Notes: generated by a model not told the origin, from the letters alone. DNA of 64,000 nt from Nocardia sp. NBC_00403 (GCF_036046055.1 NZ_CP107939.1:2108001-2172000), one strand, 5' to 3'; shown: positions 35,679 through 45,585, counted from the first letter of the stretch. Made by a program: numbers and translations.

Positions 35679-36518
35679 ATGGCAATCCGTAAGTACAAGC
35701 CGACAACCCCCGGTCGCCGTGGCTCGTCCGTCTCGGACTTCGCCGAGATCACTCGGTCGACCCCCGAGAAGTCGCTGATTCGCCCGCTGCACAGCAAGGG
35801 TGGTCGTAATGCGCATGGTCGCATCACCACTCGGCACCGCGGTGGCGGCCACAAGCGTGCCTACCGTCTGATCGACTTCCGTCGACTGGACAAGGACGGC
35901 ATCCCGGCCAAGGTCGCTCACATCGAGTACGACCCGAACCGGACCGCCAACATCGCGCTGCTGCACTACGTGGACGGCGAGAAGCGATACATCATCGCGC
36001 CCAAGGGCATCCAGCAGGGCACCCCGATCGAGTCCGGCCCCACGGCCGACATCAAGCCGGGTAACAACCTGCCGCTGCGCAACATCCCGACCGGTACCAC
36101 GATTCACAACGTGGAGCTGCGTCCGGGCGGTGGCGCGAAGATGGCCCGCTCCGCAGGCTCCAGCATCCAGCTGCTCGGTAAGGAAGGCCCGTACGCCACG
36201 CTGCGTATGCCCTCCGGTGAAATCCGTCGCGTCGACGTGCGCTGCCGCGCCACCGTCGGCGAGGTCGGCAACGCCGAGCAGTCGAACATCAACTGGGGCA
36301 AGGCCGGCCGTATGCGCTGGAAGGGTCGCCGCCCAACCGTCCGTGGTGTCGTCATGAACCCGGTCGACCACCCGCATGGTGGTGGTGAGGGCAAGACCTC
36401 CGGTGGTCGTCACCCGGTCAGCCCGTGGGGTCAGCCGGAAGGCCGCACCCGCAAGCCCAACCGCCCGAGCGACAAGCTCATCGTTCGCCGCCGCCGCACC
36501 GGCAAGAACAAGCGATAA
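35679..36518 (+). CDS. rplB: 50S ribosomal protein L2
   Basis: 279-aa L2, needed for subunit association and peptidyl transfer. Clear markers are [19 protein letters not shown] at the start, [18 protein letters not shown], and [15 protein letters not shown], which holds the conserved functional histidine. Basic C-terminal tail [14 protein letters not shown]. 18 bp before rpsS, with an AGGAGGG Shine-Dalgarno for the latter. Confidence 0.98.
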   Translation: MAIRKYKPTTPGRRGSSVSDFAEITRSTPEKSLIRPLHSKGGRNAHGRITTRHRGGGHKRAYRLIDFRRLDKDGIPAKVAHIEYDPNRTANIALLHYVDGEKRYIIAPKGIQQGTPIESGPTADIKPGNNLPLRNIPTGTTIHNVELRPGGGAKMARSAGSSIQLLGKEGPYATLRMPSGEIRRVDVRCRATVGEVGNAEQSNINWGKAGRMRWKGRRPTVRGVVMNPVDHPHGGGEGKTSGGRHPVSPWGQPEGRTRKPNRPSDKLIVRRRRTGKNKR

Positions 36519-36536
36519 CAAGGAGGGAGTTAGAGA

Positions 36537-36818
36537 ATGCCACGCAGTCTTAAGAAAGGCCCGTTCGTCGACGACCACCTCCTTGCGAAGGTGGACGTGC
36601 AGAACGAGAAGGGCACGAAGCAGGTCATCAAGACCTGGTCGCGTCGTTCCACGATCATCCCCGACTTCATCGGTCACACCTTCGCCGTCCATGACGGTCG
36701 CAAGCACGTGCCGGTGTTCGTCTCGGACAACATGGTCGGGCACAAGCTCGGCGAGTTCGCGCCGACCAGGACGTTCAAGAGCCACGTCAAGGACGACCGG
36801 AAGAGCAAGCGGCGATGA
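36537..36818 (+). CDS. rpsS: 30S ribosomal protein S19
   Basis: 93-aa S19 of the 30S head. Full-length match to the family: [15 protein letters not shown] at the N-terminus, [20 protein letters not shown] in the core and a Lys/Arg-rich tail. Strong AAGGAGGGAG ribosome binding site. Overlaps rplV by 4 bp. Confidence 0.98.
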   Translation: MPRSLKKGPFVDDHLLAKVDVQNEKGTKQVIKTWSRRSTIIPDFIGHTFAVHDGRKHVPVFVSDNMVGHKLGEFAPTRTFKSHVKDDRKSKRR

Positions 36819-37216
36819 CGACTGAAACTCAGAACCCGACGGCTCGCGCGACGGCCAAGCACGTTCGCGTGACCCCGATGAAGGCTCGCCGTGTCGTGGA
36901 CCTGGTCCGCGGCAAGCGAGTCGAGGACGCACTGGCGATCCTGAAGTTCGCGCCGCAGGCCGCGAGCGAGCCGGTTGCCAAGGTCGTGGCGAGCGCCGCG
37001 GCGAACGCCGAGAACAACCTCGGCCTCAACCCGGCCACGCTCGTTATCTCGACGGCTTTCGTCGACGAGGGCGCGACCATGAAGCGGTTCCAGCCGCGTG
37101 CACAGGGTCGGGCGTTCCGGATCCGGAAGCGCACCAGCCACATCACCATCGAGGTCGAGAGCGTGCCCACCGCCGGTGGATCCACTCGTAACCGCCGGAA
37201 GGGAGGGGCAAAGTAA
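36815..37216 (+). CDS. rplV: 50S ribosomal protein L22
   Basis: 133-aa L22, whose long hairpin lines the exit tunnel at the macrolide site. Markers are [19 protein letters not shown] and the hairpin region [18 protein letters not shown] followed by [13 protein letters not shown] 36815 overlaps the rpsS stop by 4 bp; the stop abuts the rpsC start with no gap. Confidence 0.98.
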   Translation: MTTETQNPTARATAKHVRVTPMKARRVVDLVRGKRVEDALAILKFAPQAASEPVAKVVASAAANAENNLGLNPATLVISTAFVDEGATMKRFQPRAQGRAFRIRKRTSHITIEVESVPTAGGSTRNRRKGGAK

Positions 37217-38026
<810 letters not shown>

Positions 38027-38029
38027 CGC

Positions 38030-38446
38030 ATGTTGATGCCACGGAAGGTCAAGCACCGGAAGCAGCATCACCCGGGTCGTTCCGGAATGGCAAAGGGCGG
38101 CACGTCGGTCGCGTTCGGTGAATACGGCATCCAGGCTCTCGAGCCCGCCTACGTCACCAACCGGCAGATCGAGTCGGCTCGTATCGCGATGACCCGCCAC
38201 ATCAAGCGTGGCGGCAAGATCTGGATCAACATCTACCCGGATCGCCCGCTCACCAAGAAGCCTGCCGAGACCCGCATGGGTTCCGGTAAGGGTTCGCCGG
38301 AGTGGTGGATCGCGAACGTCAAGCCCGGTCGCGTGATGTTCGAAATGAGTTACCCCAATGAGGAGACCGCTCGCGAGGCCCTGCGCCGCGCGATGCACAA
38401 GCTCCCGATGAAGTGCAGGATCGTGACAAGGGAGGAGCAGTTCTGA
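38030..38446 (+). CDS. rplP: 50S ribosomal protein L16
   Basis: 138-aa L16, placed by the A-site tRNA and 5S r[22 protein letters not shown] at the start and the [19 protein letters not shown] signature are diagnostic. ATG 38030 fits the usual ML-x-P-R start. The stop TGA shares its last base with the ATG of rpmC. Confidence 0.98.
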   Translation: MLMPRKVKHRKQHHPGRSGMAKGGTSVAFGEYGIQALEPAYVTNRQIESARIAMTRHIKRGGKIWINIYPDRPLTKKPAETRMGSGKGSPEWWIANVKPGRVMFEMSYPNEETAREALRRAMHKLPMKCRIVTREEQF

Positions 38447-38685
38447 TGGCTACCGGAACACCGGCCGCAGAGCTCCGCGAGCTCACCGAAGAGGAGCTCG
38501 TCGCCCGCCTGCGTGAGTCGAAGGAAGAGCTGTTCAACCTGCGCTTCCAAATGGCGACGGGTCAGCTGGACAACAACCGTCGGCTGCGCGTCGTTCGTCA
38601 CGAGATCGCGCGGATCTACACGGTCATGCGTGAGCGCGAGCTCGGTCTGGCCACGGCACCCGCTGGCAAGGGAGATGCGGCATGA
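38446..38685 (+). CDS. rpmC: 50S ribosomal protein L29
   Basis: 79-aa L29, a two-helix protein at the tunnel exit next to L23. [20 protein letters not shown] and [19 protein letters not shown] match the family. Start ATG 38446 is in a TGATG junction with rplP; overlaps rpsQ by 4 bp. Confidence 0.96.
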   Translation: MATGTPAAELRELTEEELVARLRESKEELFNLRFQMATGQLDNNRRLRVVRHEIARIYTVMRERELGLATAPAGKGDAA

Positions 38686-38951
38686 GCGAGAAGCAGGAAG
38701 AGCGCAACAGCCGCAAGGTACGTGTCGGCTACGTTGTCTCGGACAAGATGAACAAGACGATTGTCGTCGAGCTGGAAGACCGTAACCGGCACAAGCTCTA
38801 CGGCAAGATCATTCGCACCACCTCCAAGGTGAAGGCGCATGACGAGAACGAGATCGCCGGTGTCGGTGACCGCGTTCAGCTGATGGAGACCCGTCCGCTG
38901 TCGGCCACCAAGCGCTGGCGTCTGGTCGAGGTCCTCGAGAAGGCCAAGTAA
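38682..38951 (+). CDS. rpsQ: 30S ribosomal protein S17
   Basis: 89-aa S17, a primary 16S rRNA binder with an OB fold. [20 protein letters not shown] and the [19 protein letters not shown] end are typical. ATG overlaps the rpmC stop by 4 bp. Last gene of this operon: rplN does not follow, as is also true in mycobacteria, and a strong terminator comes 33 bp later. Confidence 0.98.
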   Translation: MSEKQEERNSRKVRVGYVVSDKMNKTIVVELEDRNRHKLYGKIIRTTSKVKAHDENEIAGVGDRVQLMETRPLSATKRWRLVEVLEKAK

Positions 38952-38983
38952 GCCCTATCTCGAGAAACTGAGTTCCACCGGTC

Positions 38984-39019
38984 GAAGGCCCGCTTCCCGT
39001 TCGGGAGGCGGGCCTTCGT
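38984..39019 (+). terminator. S10 operon terminator
   Basis: Outer stem CGAAGGCCCGC (38984-38994) with GCGGGCCTTCG (39009-39019), extended inward by a four- to five-base pairing around GTTC, then TCGTTGTT. Strong intrinsic-type hairpin 33 bp after rpsQ. Confidence 0.88.
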
Positions 39020-39130
39020 CGTTGTTACGGCAGTCGCTCGGGCGCGTTGCCGCACAATCTTTTCCGGAAACCCGATGGTGATGGAAAAATTGCTGGCGCG
39101 CTGACCGGCGGGCGTGCAAGGCTCGATGGG

Positions 39131-40342
39131 GTGCGGTCCTATCGGGAGGTCCTTTCCAGCTCCGCGGTGCGCAATGTGCTACTGCTGGGTGCGCTGGTTC
39201 GAATCCCGTTCTTCGCCGGGTCCGTGCTGCTCGCGTTGCATGTCGTGCAGACGCTGCACGGCTCCTACGTTCAGGCGGGCCTGCTGAGTGCGATCGTCAC
39301 CGTCTGCGTCGCGGTGAGTGGACCCTGGCGCGGCAGGTTTCTCGATCGGCTGGGGCTGCGGCGCACGATCCTGCCTTCGATCCTGGTCGGTGCCGTGTGC
39401 TGGTCCTTCGCGCCGTTCGTCGACTACGTTCCGCTGCTGGTGCTCGCCGCGGTCGCGGGACTGTTCGACATTCCGGTCTTCACGGTGGTGCGCCAGGCCG
39501 TCATCGCGGCCACGACCGAGCAGAACCGGCAGCCCGCGCTCGCATTGGAATCGGTGTCGGTGGAGGCCGCGTTCATGGTCGGGCCGGTGCTCGGTGTCGG
39601 CGCCACTGCGGTCTGGTCCACCACCGTCGTGTTGTTCTGTGTGCAGATGTGCCTGGTGCTCGCGGGCTTTCTGGTGTGGCTGCTGAATCCGCCGTTGCGG
39701 TCTGCCGACGAGGATTGCTCGGACGCGAGTCCGGTTGCGCGACGCGCCTGGTTCCGTATCGAATTCGTGGCGCTGTGTGTCGGCGCGTGCGCCGCCGTAG
39801 CAGTGCTCGCGGGCTCCGAGCTGACTTTCGTCTCCGCCATCCGAGAGTTCGGTGCGCAGCGCTGGCTCGGCGTGATCCTGGCGATCTGGGGCTTCGGCTC
39901 ATTGGTCGGCGGCCTCGTCTACGGGCTACTGCGCCGGCGTATTTCGACGTTTCTGCTACTCGCGGGCCTCGGCGCGACAACCATCCCGATGGCTTTCGCC
40001 GGTGGCCCGGTGTTCCTCGGTGCGGCGGGCTTGTTCGCCGGCCTGCTGTGCGCACCGACCCTCACCGCATCCGTCGACCAGTTGAGCCGGATCGTGCCCG
40101 AATCCGGTCGCGGTGAGGCCATCGGCTGGCACGGCGCGGCAATGACTCTCGGCAACGGCGTCGGTAGTTCGGTCGCGGGCATCGCTATCGACGCGGGCGG
40201 CTACGCCGCAGGCTTCGGCGCGTCCGCGGCCCTCGGGCTCATCCCCGGGGTGGGACTGGCGCTGCTGGTCCGTGTCGCGTTGCGGCACAGCGCAATACGG
40301 CAGCAGGAGTCTGCGCGCCGAGCCTTCGAGAAGACCACCTGA
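39131..40342 (+). CDS. MFS transporter
   Basis: 403-aa major facilitator superfamily permease with about 12 hydrophobic helices in two halves. SYREVLSSSAVRNVLLLGAL opens the first helix; GPWRGRFLDRLGLRRTILPS is the characteristic loop 2-3 motif (GxxxDRxGRR type). The GTG at 39131 is preferred over earlier in-frame TTG/GTG codons because the protein then begins just before the first helix and AAGG lies 8-10 bp upstream. It follows the S10 terminator and is an independent unit. The substrate (drug, sugar or metabolite) cannot be told from sequence. Confidence 0.85.
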   Translation: MRSYREVLSSSAVRNVLLLGALVRIPFFAGSVLLALHVVQTLHGSYVQAGLLSAIVTVCVAVSGPWRGRFLDRLGLRRTILPSILVGAVCWSFAPFVDYVPLLVLAAVAGLFDIPVFTVVRQAVIAATTEQNRQPALALESVSVEAAFMVGPVLGVGATAVWSTTVVLFCVQMCLVLAGFLVWLLNPPLRSADEDCSDASPVARRAWFRIEFVALCVGACAAVAVLAGSELTFVSAIREFGAQRWLGVILAIWGFGSLVGGLVYGLLRRRISTFLLLAGLGATTIPMAFAGGPVFLGAAGLFAGLLCAPTLTASVDQLSRIVPESGRGEAIGWHGAAMTLGNGVGSSVAGIAIDAGGYAAGFGASAALGLIPGVGLALLVRVALRHSAIRQQESARRAFEKTT

Positions 40343-40382
40343 ACCCCAGCGCTCCTGCGTCCCGGTTCCGAACCAGCAGCGT

Positions 40383-40446
40383 GAGTGGCACATGGCTGCG
40401 GCAAAAACCGTGAGAGCCCACCATGGTGTGCCACTCGTGGGTCGAG
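40383..40446 (+). terminator. Imperfect long hairpin after MFS gene
   Basis: GAGTGGCACA (40383-40392) pairs with TGTGCCACTC (40437-40446); CATGG next to the left arm and CCATGG next to the right arm extend the pairing with a small bulge. Loop of about 40 bases. A possible terminator for the MFS transcript; there is no T tail. Confidence 0.45.
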
Positions 40447-40488
40447 GACGCGTGGCTCGGGGCGGCTGGTTGCGTGGCAGGGTTGCTT

Positions 40489-40514
40489 TATACGTATACA
40501 TCTACTTATAGTAG
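40489..40514. promoter_or_regulatory. AT-rich palindromes before EXLDI-like gene
   Basis: TATACGTATA (40489-40498, perfect palindrome) followed by CTAC-TTATA-GTAG (40502-40514). In this GC-rich genome such a patch is probably the promoter/operator of the EXLDI-MmpL pair. Confidence 0.45.
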
Positions 40515-40651
40515 GTCCAGGCGGAATGCTGGGTGATTCGAAGGTTGGCCTTCCGGAAAACAGCAGATCAATGAGCCGCGACGGGGTCGATGGGTGCCGC
40601 CGTTGGTACTTCGATGCACATTTGCGCATTGATTCATGAAATGAGGGGAAT

Positions 40652-41146
40652 ATGTCCACTGATACGCAGAAGCTGTCCAGTGCCGCATCCGAGGAGCAGT
40701 CGGTGGCCGAGGGGATCGACCTGCACAAGGGTGCTGCGGAGGAGTTCGTCGAGGTGGTGCTGAAGGTCGGGCCCGGTGGTGCCAGGCGGCAGCGCTTCTT
40801 CGGTCGGCTCGTCGGGGAATCGCGGCAGTACAGCAAGTCCGGGATCGAGACGGTTCGGGTCTATCTGAGCCGTAAGGGCAAGTATGTGGTGCATGTTCAG
40901 CGGTCGGAATGGTCGGACCTCGCCGAGTCGACCGACTGGTTCAAAGACTGGAAGAACTGGAAGAACTGGCGCGGGATGCTCGGCGCCGACGGGTCGGGTC
41001 GTGGTGACTTCACCGTCGAGGTGGTGGACTCGCTCGCACAGTTGCGCGACCGGGTGCCGGAGAAGATCTACCGCATGCTCGCCGACGTGACCGAGCACCC
41101 GTATTCCCAAGATCTCGCGTCTGAACTGCCAGGGTCTGACCGTTAA
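40652..41146 (+). CDS. EXLDI-family-like protein
   Basis: 164-aa soluble protein. The central part (VEVVLKVGPGGARRQRFFGR, then a segment like VRVYLSRKGKYVVHVQRSEW) and the end (VEVVDSLAQLRDRVPEKIYRM) follow the layout of EXLDI proteins, small actinobacterial proteins of unknown biochemical role often found beside regulators or transporters. Two differences: the ribbon-helix-helix-like N-terminus is replaced by a polar 25-residue segment, and the terminal E-x-LDI reads SQDLAS. A Trp/Lys repeat WFKDWKNWKNW lies in the middle. The downstream MmpL gene starts after 23 bp, so the two are probably one operon. Confidence 0.6.
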   Translation: MSTDTQKLSSAASEEQSVAEGIDLHKGAAEEFVEVVLKVGPGGARRQRFFGRLVGESRQYSKSGIETVRVYLSRKGKYVVHVQRSEWSDLAESTDWFKDWKNWKNWRGMLGADGSGRGDFTVEVVDSLAQLRDRVPEKIYRMLADVTEHPYSQDLASELPGSDR

Positions 41147-41169
41147 AGTCTCGAAAGGACTTCTCCGAC

Positions 41170-43392
41170 ATGTTCGCTCGACTGGGACGCGTGGTCGTCC
41201 ACAACCCGTGGAAGGTGATCGGCGCGTGGCTGCTCATCGTGATCGCGGTGGTGGCCTCGGCGCCGAAACTCACCTCGACCACCGACCAATCCGAATTCCT
41301 GCCCTCGCATTACGAGTCGATTCAAGCGATGCAGTTGCAGCAGCAGGCCTTTCCGCAGAGTGCGGCGCCTGCGGCGATCATCGTGTTCAAGCGGGCCGAC
41401 AATGCACCGCTGAACGATGAGAACGCGGCGCAGGTCGCGGCGATCGCGACAAAGCTCGGTGACGAAAAGATCAAGGACGTCACCGGAATTCAGCCCGCGC
41501 CGCCTGCCGACAATCGGCTCGTGCAGATTGCCGCGGTGCAGATGACGAAGGTCACCACCGCAGGTGACACGACGCAGAGCGATGCGGTCGAATCACTGCG
41601 TGACGCACTCCAGGCGCAGCTGAAGGATACGGATCTGAAGGCGGGCCTCACCGGTCAGGCGGCACAGACGCTGGATCAGACGGAATCCAGCGCGAAGGGC
41701 ATGGCCATCATCGGGATCGCCACCATCGTGCTGATCCTGGTGCTGTTGCTGATCATCTTCCGCAGTCCGGTGATCGCACTGTTGCCGATCATCGTGATCG
41801 GCGGGGTTTCCAGCACCGTCGGCGGCCTGATTGCCATGGTGAGCAAGGCTTTCGACCTCAAGGTGGACAGTTCGGTCAACGCCATCCTGCTGGTCGTGCT
41901 GTTCGGCGTCGGCACCGACTACATCCTGTTCCTGATGTTCCGCTACCGCGAACGGCTGCGGGCCGGCGAGGATCCGAAGACCGCCATGGTCAGTGCCGTC
42001 ACCCGGGTCGGTGAGGCGATCACCTCGGCAGCGGGTGCGGTGATCATCGCGTTCATGGCGCTGACGCTGTCCACCCTCGGCATGTTCCGTGCGCTCGGTC
42101 CGGCACTGGCGATCGCGGTCGCGGTGGCGCTGCTGGCTGGACTCACCCTCGTTCCCGCGATTGTTTCGTTGCTCGGCACCAAGGTGTTCTGGCCGTCGAA
42201 GGCGTGGCAGGTGGAGCCGAAGGGAGCGCGTTTCGCCGCGGTCGGCGCGGCGCTCGGGCGTCGTCCCGGTGCGTTCGCCGTGGTATCCGGTGGCCTGCTC
42301 CTCGCACTCGGCGTGTTTGTCTTCGGTTTCAACCCCACCTTCGACCTCAGCTCGGGTTCGACCTCGGACACCTCCGAATCCGCCGTCTACAGCAAGGAAT
42401 TGCTCAAGGGCATGCCGGCGGGAGCCACTCAGCCCTCGGATGTGCTGCTGCGCTCGGAGGGCGGTGCACTGACCGCCGCTCAGCTCACGAATTACCGTGC
42501 CGCGCTGGCCGGTGTGTCGGGCGTCGGCCAGGTATCGGAGCCGCATCCGTCGAGTGACGGAGCGGTCGCCGAATTCCAGGTGACGCTGAGCTCCGCGCCG
42601 GAATCGGATGCCGCGCTGGACACGGTTCGTGGTCCGCTGCGCGACACTGCACACGCCGCGGCGCCCGCAGGCACGACCGCCGTCGTGGGTGGCATCACCT
42701 CGGTCTTCGTCGATTTCCAGGATGCGATGAACCATGACTACACCGTCGTGTTCCCGGTGGCGGCCATTCTGATCATGATCGTGCTCGCGCTGCTGCTGCG
42801 CAGCATGGTCGCACCGTGGTACCTGATGGCTTCGGTATTCCTCGGATTCGTCGCGACGCTGGGCGCCGCGGTGCTGGTTTTCCAGCATTTCCAAGGCAAT
42901 TCGGGCCTGATCTTCACCCTTCCGGTGATCATGTATCTGTTCGTGGTCGCACTCGGCACCGACTACAACATCCTGATGGTCGCCCGGTTGCGGGAAGAGG
43001 CCCGCGAGGGCCGCGACCCGCGCCAGGCCGCCGCGCTCGGCGTGCACCACACCGGCCCGACCATCGCCGCGGCGGGCGTCATCCTGGCGGGGACCTTCGC
43101 CTCGATGATGTTGGCGGGCAACAATGTGTTGTCTCAGATGGGCTTCGCCATCTCGGTCGGCATTGCCATCGCCGCCTTCGTCATGGCGATGTTCTTCACC
43201 CCGGCGGTCACCGCGCTGCTCGGCCACCGGGCCTGGTGGCCGGGTCACGGTGATCGGGGTGCGAAGCAGAGTAGCGCGAGCTCGCCATCCGACGACTATT
43301 ACGCCCCGCGCCGAGACGATGCCCAGCAGGTTCCCGCTGGTAGCGGCGGATCGAACCGGGGTTGGTCGAACACCGGGGAGTGGCGCAGGTAA
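41170..43392 (+). CDS. MmpL/RND-family transporter
   Basis: 740-aa RND-superfamily membrane protein of the MmpL type, proton-driven exporters of lipids or other hydrophobic envelope components. Two repeats of one helix, a large outside loop and a bundle of five helices are visible. The paired proton-relay motifs are VGTDYILFLMFRYRE in the first half and GTDYNILMVARLREE in the second. The C-terminal tail is polar. Length is closer to the short MmpL3/11 group. ATG 41170, 23 bp after the EXLDI-like gene, preceded by GAAAGGA. The cargo is not identifiable. Its 3' end is involved in a local tandem duplication. Confidence 0.92.
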   Translation: MFARLGRVVVHNPWKVIGAWLLIVIAVVASAPKLTSTTDQSEFLPSHYESIQAMQLQQQAFPQSAAPAAIIVFKRADNAPLNDENAAQVAAIATKLGDEKIKDVTGIQPAPPADNRLVQIAAVQMTKVTTAGDTTQSDAVESLRDALQAQLKDTDLKAGLTGQAAQTLDQTESSAKGMAIIGIATIVLILVLLLIIFRSPVIALLPIIVIGGVSSTVGGLIAMVSKAFDLKVDSSVNAILLVVLFGVGTDYILFLMFRYRERLRAGEDPKTAMVSAVTRVGEAITSAAGAVIIAFMALTLSTLGMFRALGPALAIAVAVALLAGLTLVPAIVSLLGTKVFWPSKAWQVEPKGARFAAVGAALGRRPGAFAVVSGGLLLALGVFVFGFNPTFDLSSGSTSDTSESAVYSKELLKGMPAGATQPSDVLLRSEGGALTAAQLTNYRAALAGVSGVGQVSEPHPSSDGAVAEFQVTLSSAPESDAALDTVRGPLRDTAHAAAPAGTTAVVGGITSVFVDFQDAMNHDYTVVFPVAAILIMIVLALLLRSMVAPWYLMASVFLGFVATLGAAVLVFQHFQGNSGLIFTLPVIMYLFVVALGTDYNILMVARLREEAREGRDPRQAAALGVHHTGPTIAAAGVILAGTFASMMLAGNNVLSQMGFAISVGIAIAAFVMAMFFTPAVTALLGHRAWWPGHGDRGAKQSSASSPSDDYYAPRRDDAQQVPAGSGGSNRGWSNTGEWRR

Positions 43393-43765
43393 TCACGAAC
43401 GAAAAGGGCCGTCCGCTCGGAACATCCGAGCCGGGCGGCCCTTCCTTCGTCTGTGCGTTCGGCTGACGGTGCAATCGGCTGGTGGCGCAGGGGCGTTGGA
43501 CCTTGCGGGCGCAGTCGAGGACTCAGCGACCGTGACGGGAAGGATGTCGACAGCGTCGTCGATGTGCCACAGGCTCTGGTCGGCAGCGAGGGGCGAACTC
43601 GAGGTTGGTCGACCACCGGGAGCGGCGCGGATAGCCACCGCGAAAGGGTTGTTTGTTCGGATGTTCCGAATGGGCGGCCTTTTTGGCGTCTCAGCGATCA
43701 GCTGACTGCGTAGGGGCGGCGGACCTTGCGGGCGGAGTCGAGGACTCGGGAGACAACGGCGCGGG
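43345..43765. repeat. Diverged tandem duplication of a convergent gene junction
   Basis: The end of the MmpL gene, its terminator and the last codons of the next, convergent gene exist in two diverged copies. GTTGGTCGA at 43361 matches 43604; the TCGG...CCGA hairpin at 43418 matches 43657; ACCTTGCGGGCG at 43500 matches 43723. Offsets are 243, 239 and 223 bp. Copy 1 includes the true MmpL end plus a non-functional copy of the convergent gene's 3' end; copy 2 holds the reverse. The 305 bp between the two genes consists of this duplication. Confidence 0.75.
43404..43442 (+). terminator. MmpL terminator
   Basis: AAGGGCCGTCCGCTCGG pairs with CCGAGCCGGGCGGCCCTT across AACAT, with one mismatch. It starts 12 bp after the MmpL stop. 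A related, weaker hairpin recurs in the second duplicated copy at about 43650-43676. Confidence 0.8.
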
Positions 43766-45413
43766 GGAGGCCGACCTCGTTGCCGATGCCCACCGGCGTC
43801 CAGGATTGGTCGGCGAGGGTCAGGATCTCGGCGAGTTGTTCCACCGGGAGGGTGGATAGGCCGCGGTCGGCGATTTCCCGTGCTACTGCCCATACTTCGA
43901 CGTCATCGAGTTCGGCGACGATCTCGTCTGTTTCGGATACGAGGGAGTCGGCGGAGAGCGCTTGGACGGTTTCGTTGATCACGTCCACAGAATTACGGCG
44001 CAAGAGGTCGCCCGTGATGGACGGTGCAGCGTCTGTGGTGCTCTCGGCGCGGAGTTGCGGGCTGCTGCGATCGGCCTCGGCGGTGCCCGCGTCGTCGGCG
44101 GGGCGCTCCGTGCTGGTGTTGCGCTCGGAGTGGTTGTTGCGCTGTGGTTTGCGCTCGGATCGAGTCGGCGGCTTCTGGTCGGCAGTAGGTTCGATGCGCT
44201 CTGTGTGGTTGCGGGACTGCGCTTTCCGGCTGTCGGCTGCTACTGGACTATCGGCAGTGGCAGGTTGTTCAGTATGTCCGTGACGCTCGACCCCATTGCG
44301 GGACGGTGGTTTACGGAGTTCAGCCGAATCGGTCGCAGCCTTGTCGATAGCGGCGGAGCCCTGCGCCGCGGCCTGATGGCCATTGCGTCGGGGGCGCGGG
44401 ACCGCGTGCAGCGGGTAGCCGATGGTCGGATCGAGCTCGGCCGGTGCCGAACCATTGTTGCTGCCGGATTCCGTGGTCTCGGCGTGGGGTTCGATCGTCG
44501 GCTCGATCAGCGCTTCGAGATCGCGTGCCGCGAGTAATTCCAGCAGGTCGGCCGGCTCGTCCCGGGGGATCGCCGCGACCGGGACGGCGGTGTCGGCGGT
44601 GACACGGTGACTCGGCTGCACTCCGGGCAGGTCGTTCGACTCGACCACCGGTGCGCTGTCGATCAGCACCGCATAGCGCCCGGACACCCACGCGTGCAGC
44701 CAGATCACGACGCCGACCATGACCGGCGCGATCGCGTACTCGGCGGCGCGACCGAGCGCGCCCGCGGCCAGATGCGGGCCGGCGTTCAAGGCGATGGTGG
44801 TGCCGAGCAATGCGCTCTCGAAGAAGATGACTTTGCCGCGGGCGAGTTCACGACCCCATCGCGCGGCCGTCGTCGCGGCGACCATGATGGTGATGATCGG
44901 GATCGAGATCATCGCCTCGATGCCGTAGCTCAACCAGTACAACGGGTCGGTCATATCGCCGCTGGGGACCAGGTTGTGCTGCACGTTGACCCCGGCCCAC
45001 ACCATGCCGAGCACCACGACCGCGATCAGCGCCCGCGACGACCATTCCGCGCGCCGGTACAGCTGGGCAAGCCGCGCATCCTGATTCGACACCCGTCGAC
45101 GCGCCGCGAGCGCCCGCCGATGCCATCGCGCGTCGGCATCGTCGGACTTCCTGATGGCGGCCGCGGTGCGTCGGTCGCGCTCCTCGGCCGCGAGCTCGTC
45201 CTCGACTGCCCGCCGCCGCTGCCCACGCCGCTGGGCCCGAACCCATTCCGCGAGTTCGCGTTCCGCCGCGATCTCCGCATCGGACAACACCGCCAACAGC
45301 GCCGCATCGTGTTGCAACGGCAACTTGCCACGTGCGGCGGCAACGCGTTGCGCCAATGCGTCGATCTCGGAACTGACGATCTCGGAATTATTGGTCGACG
45401 GTCCGTCGCGCAT
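43698..45413 (-). CDS. SpdB/DUF2637-like membrane protein with C-terminal HTH-like region
   Basis: 571-aa protein resembling the DUF2637/SpdB group found on actinomycete plasmids, integrative elements and phages. Residues 15-120 are charged and probably coiled coil. Residues 125-260 hold about four hydrophobic helices (ALIAVVVLGMVWAGVNVQ, ISIPIITIMVAATTA, AIAPVMVGVVIWLHAWV). Residues 330-470 are a long Ser/Arg/Glu-rich disordered stretch. The end (LPVEQLAEILTLADQSWTPV, then GIGNEVGLPRAVVSRVLDSA) looks like a helix-turn-helix. Two SOS-box-like sites lie within about 125 bp upstream. Such proteins help plasmid spread or sense in their elements; here no other transfer genes are present, so it may be the last part of a mobile element. 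Confidence 0.65.
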   Translation of the reverse strand: MRDGPSTNNSEIVSSEIDALAQRVAAARGKLPLQHDAALLAVLSDAEIAAERELAEWVRAQRRGQRRRAVEDELAAEERDRRTAAAIRKSDDADARWHRRALAARRRVSNQDARLAQLYRRAEWSSRALIAVVVLGMVWAGVNVQHNLVPSGDMTDPLYWLSYGIEAMISIPIITIMVAATTAARWGRELARGKVIFFESALLGTTIALNAGPHLAAGALGRAAEYAIAPVMVGVVIWLHAWVSGRYAVLIDSAPVVESNDLPGVQPSHRVTADTAVPVAAIPRDEPADLLELLAARDLEALIEPTIEPHAETTESGSNNGSAPAELDPTIGYPLHAVPRPRRNGHQAAAQGSAAIDKAATDSAELRKPPSRNGVERHGHTEQPATADSPVAADSRKAQSRNHTERIEPTADQKPPTRSERKPQRNNHSERNTSTERPADDAGTAEADRSSPQLRAESTTDAAPSITGDLLRRNSVDVINETVQALSADSLVSETDEIVAELDDVEVWAVAREIADRGLSTLPVEQLAEILTLADQSWTPVGIGNEVGLPRAVVSRVLDSARKVRRPYAVS

Positions 45414-45459
45414 CGCGAGCCTTCCCGGGAGCAGGTGTCATACCGTGAGACCTACTTGC

Positions 45460-45475
45460 TCGAACATATGTGTGA
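45460..45475. promoter_or_regulatory. SOS-box-like site 1
   Basis: TCGAAC-ATAT-GTGTGA matches 10 of 12 fixed positions of the actinobacterial LexA box TCGAAC-N4-GTTCGA. It lies 47 bp upstream of the SpdB/DUF2637-like start. Confidence 0.4.
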
Positions 45476-45521
45476 TCGCAGTGAGACTAAACCGACATCT
45501 CCCCGAGGTCAATGCCGACGC

Positions 45522-45537
45522 TCGAACACCTGCTCGA
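45522..45537. promoter_or_regulatory. SOS-box-like site 2
   Basis: TCGAAC-ACCT-GCTCGA matches 11 of 12 fixed positions of the LexA box TCGAAC-N4-GTTCGA. It is 109 bp upstream of the SpdB/DUF2637-like gene, on the far side of site 1. Confidence 0.5.
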
Positions 45538-45585
45538 ATCGAGAGCGACCACCCATTCGAATCATGCGAGCGATCGGCGCCCCCA

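Larger units (their letters stand above)
40343..40651. other. Intergenic region with hairpin and AT-rich palindromes
   Basis: 309 bp between the MFS and EXLDI-like genes. It contains an imperfect long hairpin (40383-40446) soon after the MFS stop, and an AT-rich promoter-like patch with two small palindromes at 40489-40514. No gene is supported; the short ORFs on both strands are not conserved-looking. Confidence 0.6.

Noticed and set aside
35244..36932. 562-aa minus-strand ORF antisense to rplW-rplB-rpsS
   Set aside because: Shadow of ribosomal protein genes; no homology on the minus strand.
39196..39207. GGTTCGAATCCC, a tRNA T-loop-like sequence
   Set aside because: It lies inside the MFS transporter coding frame, and no acceptor stem or anticodon arm can be folded around it.
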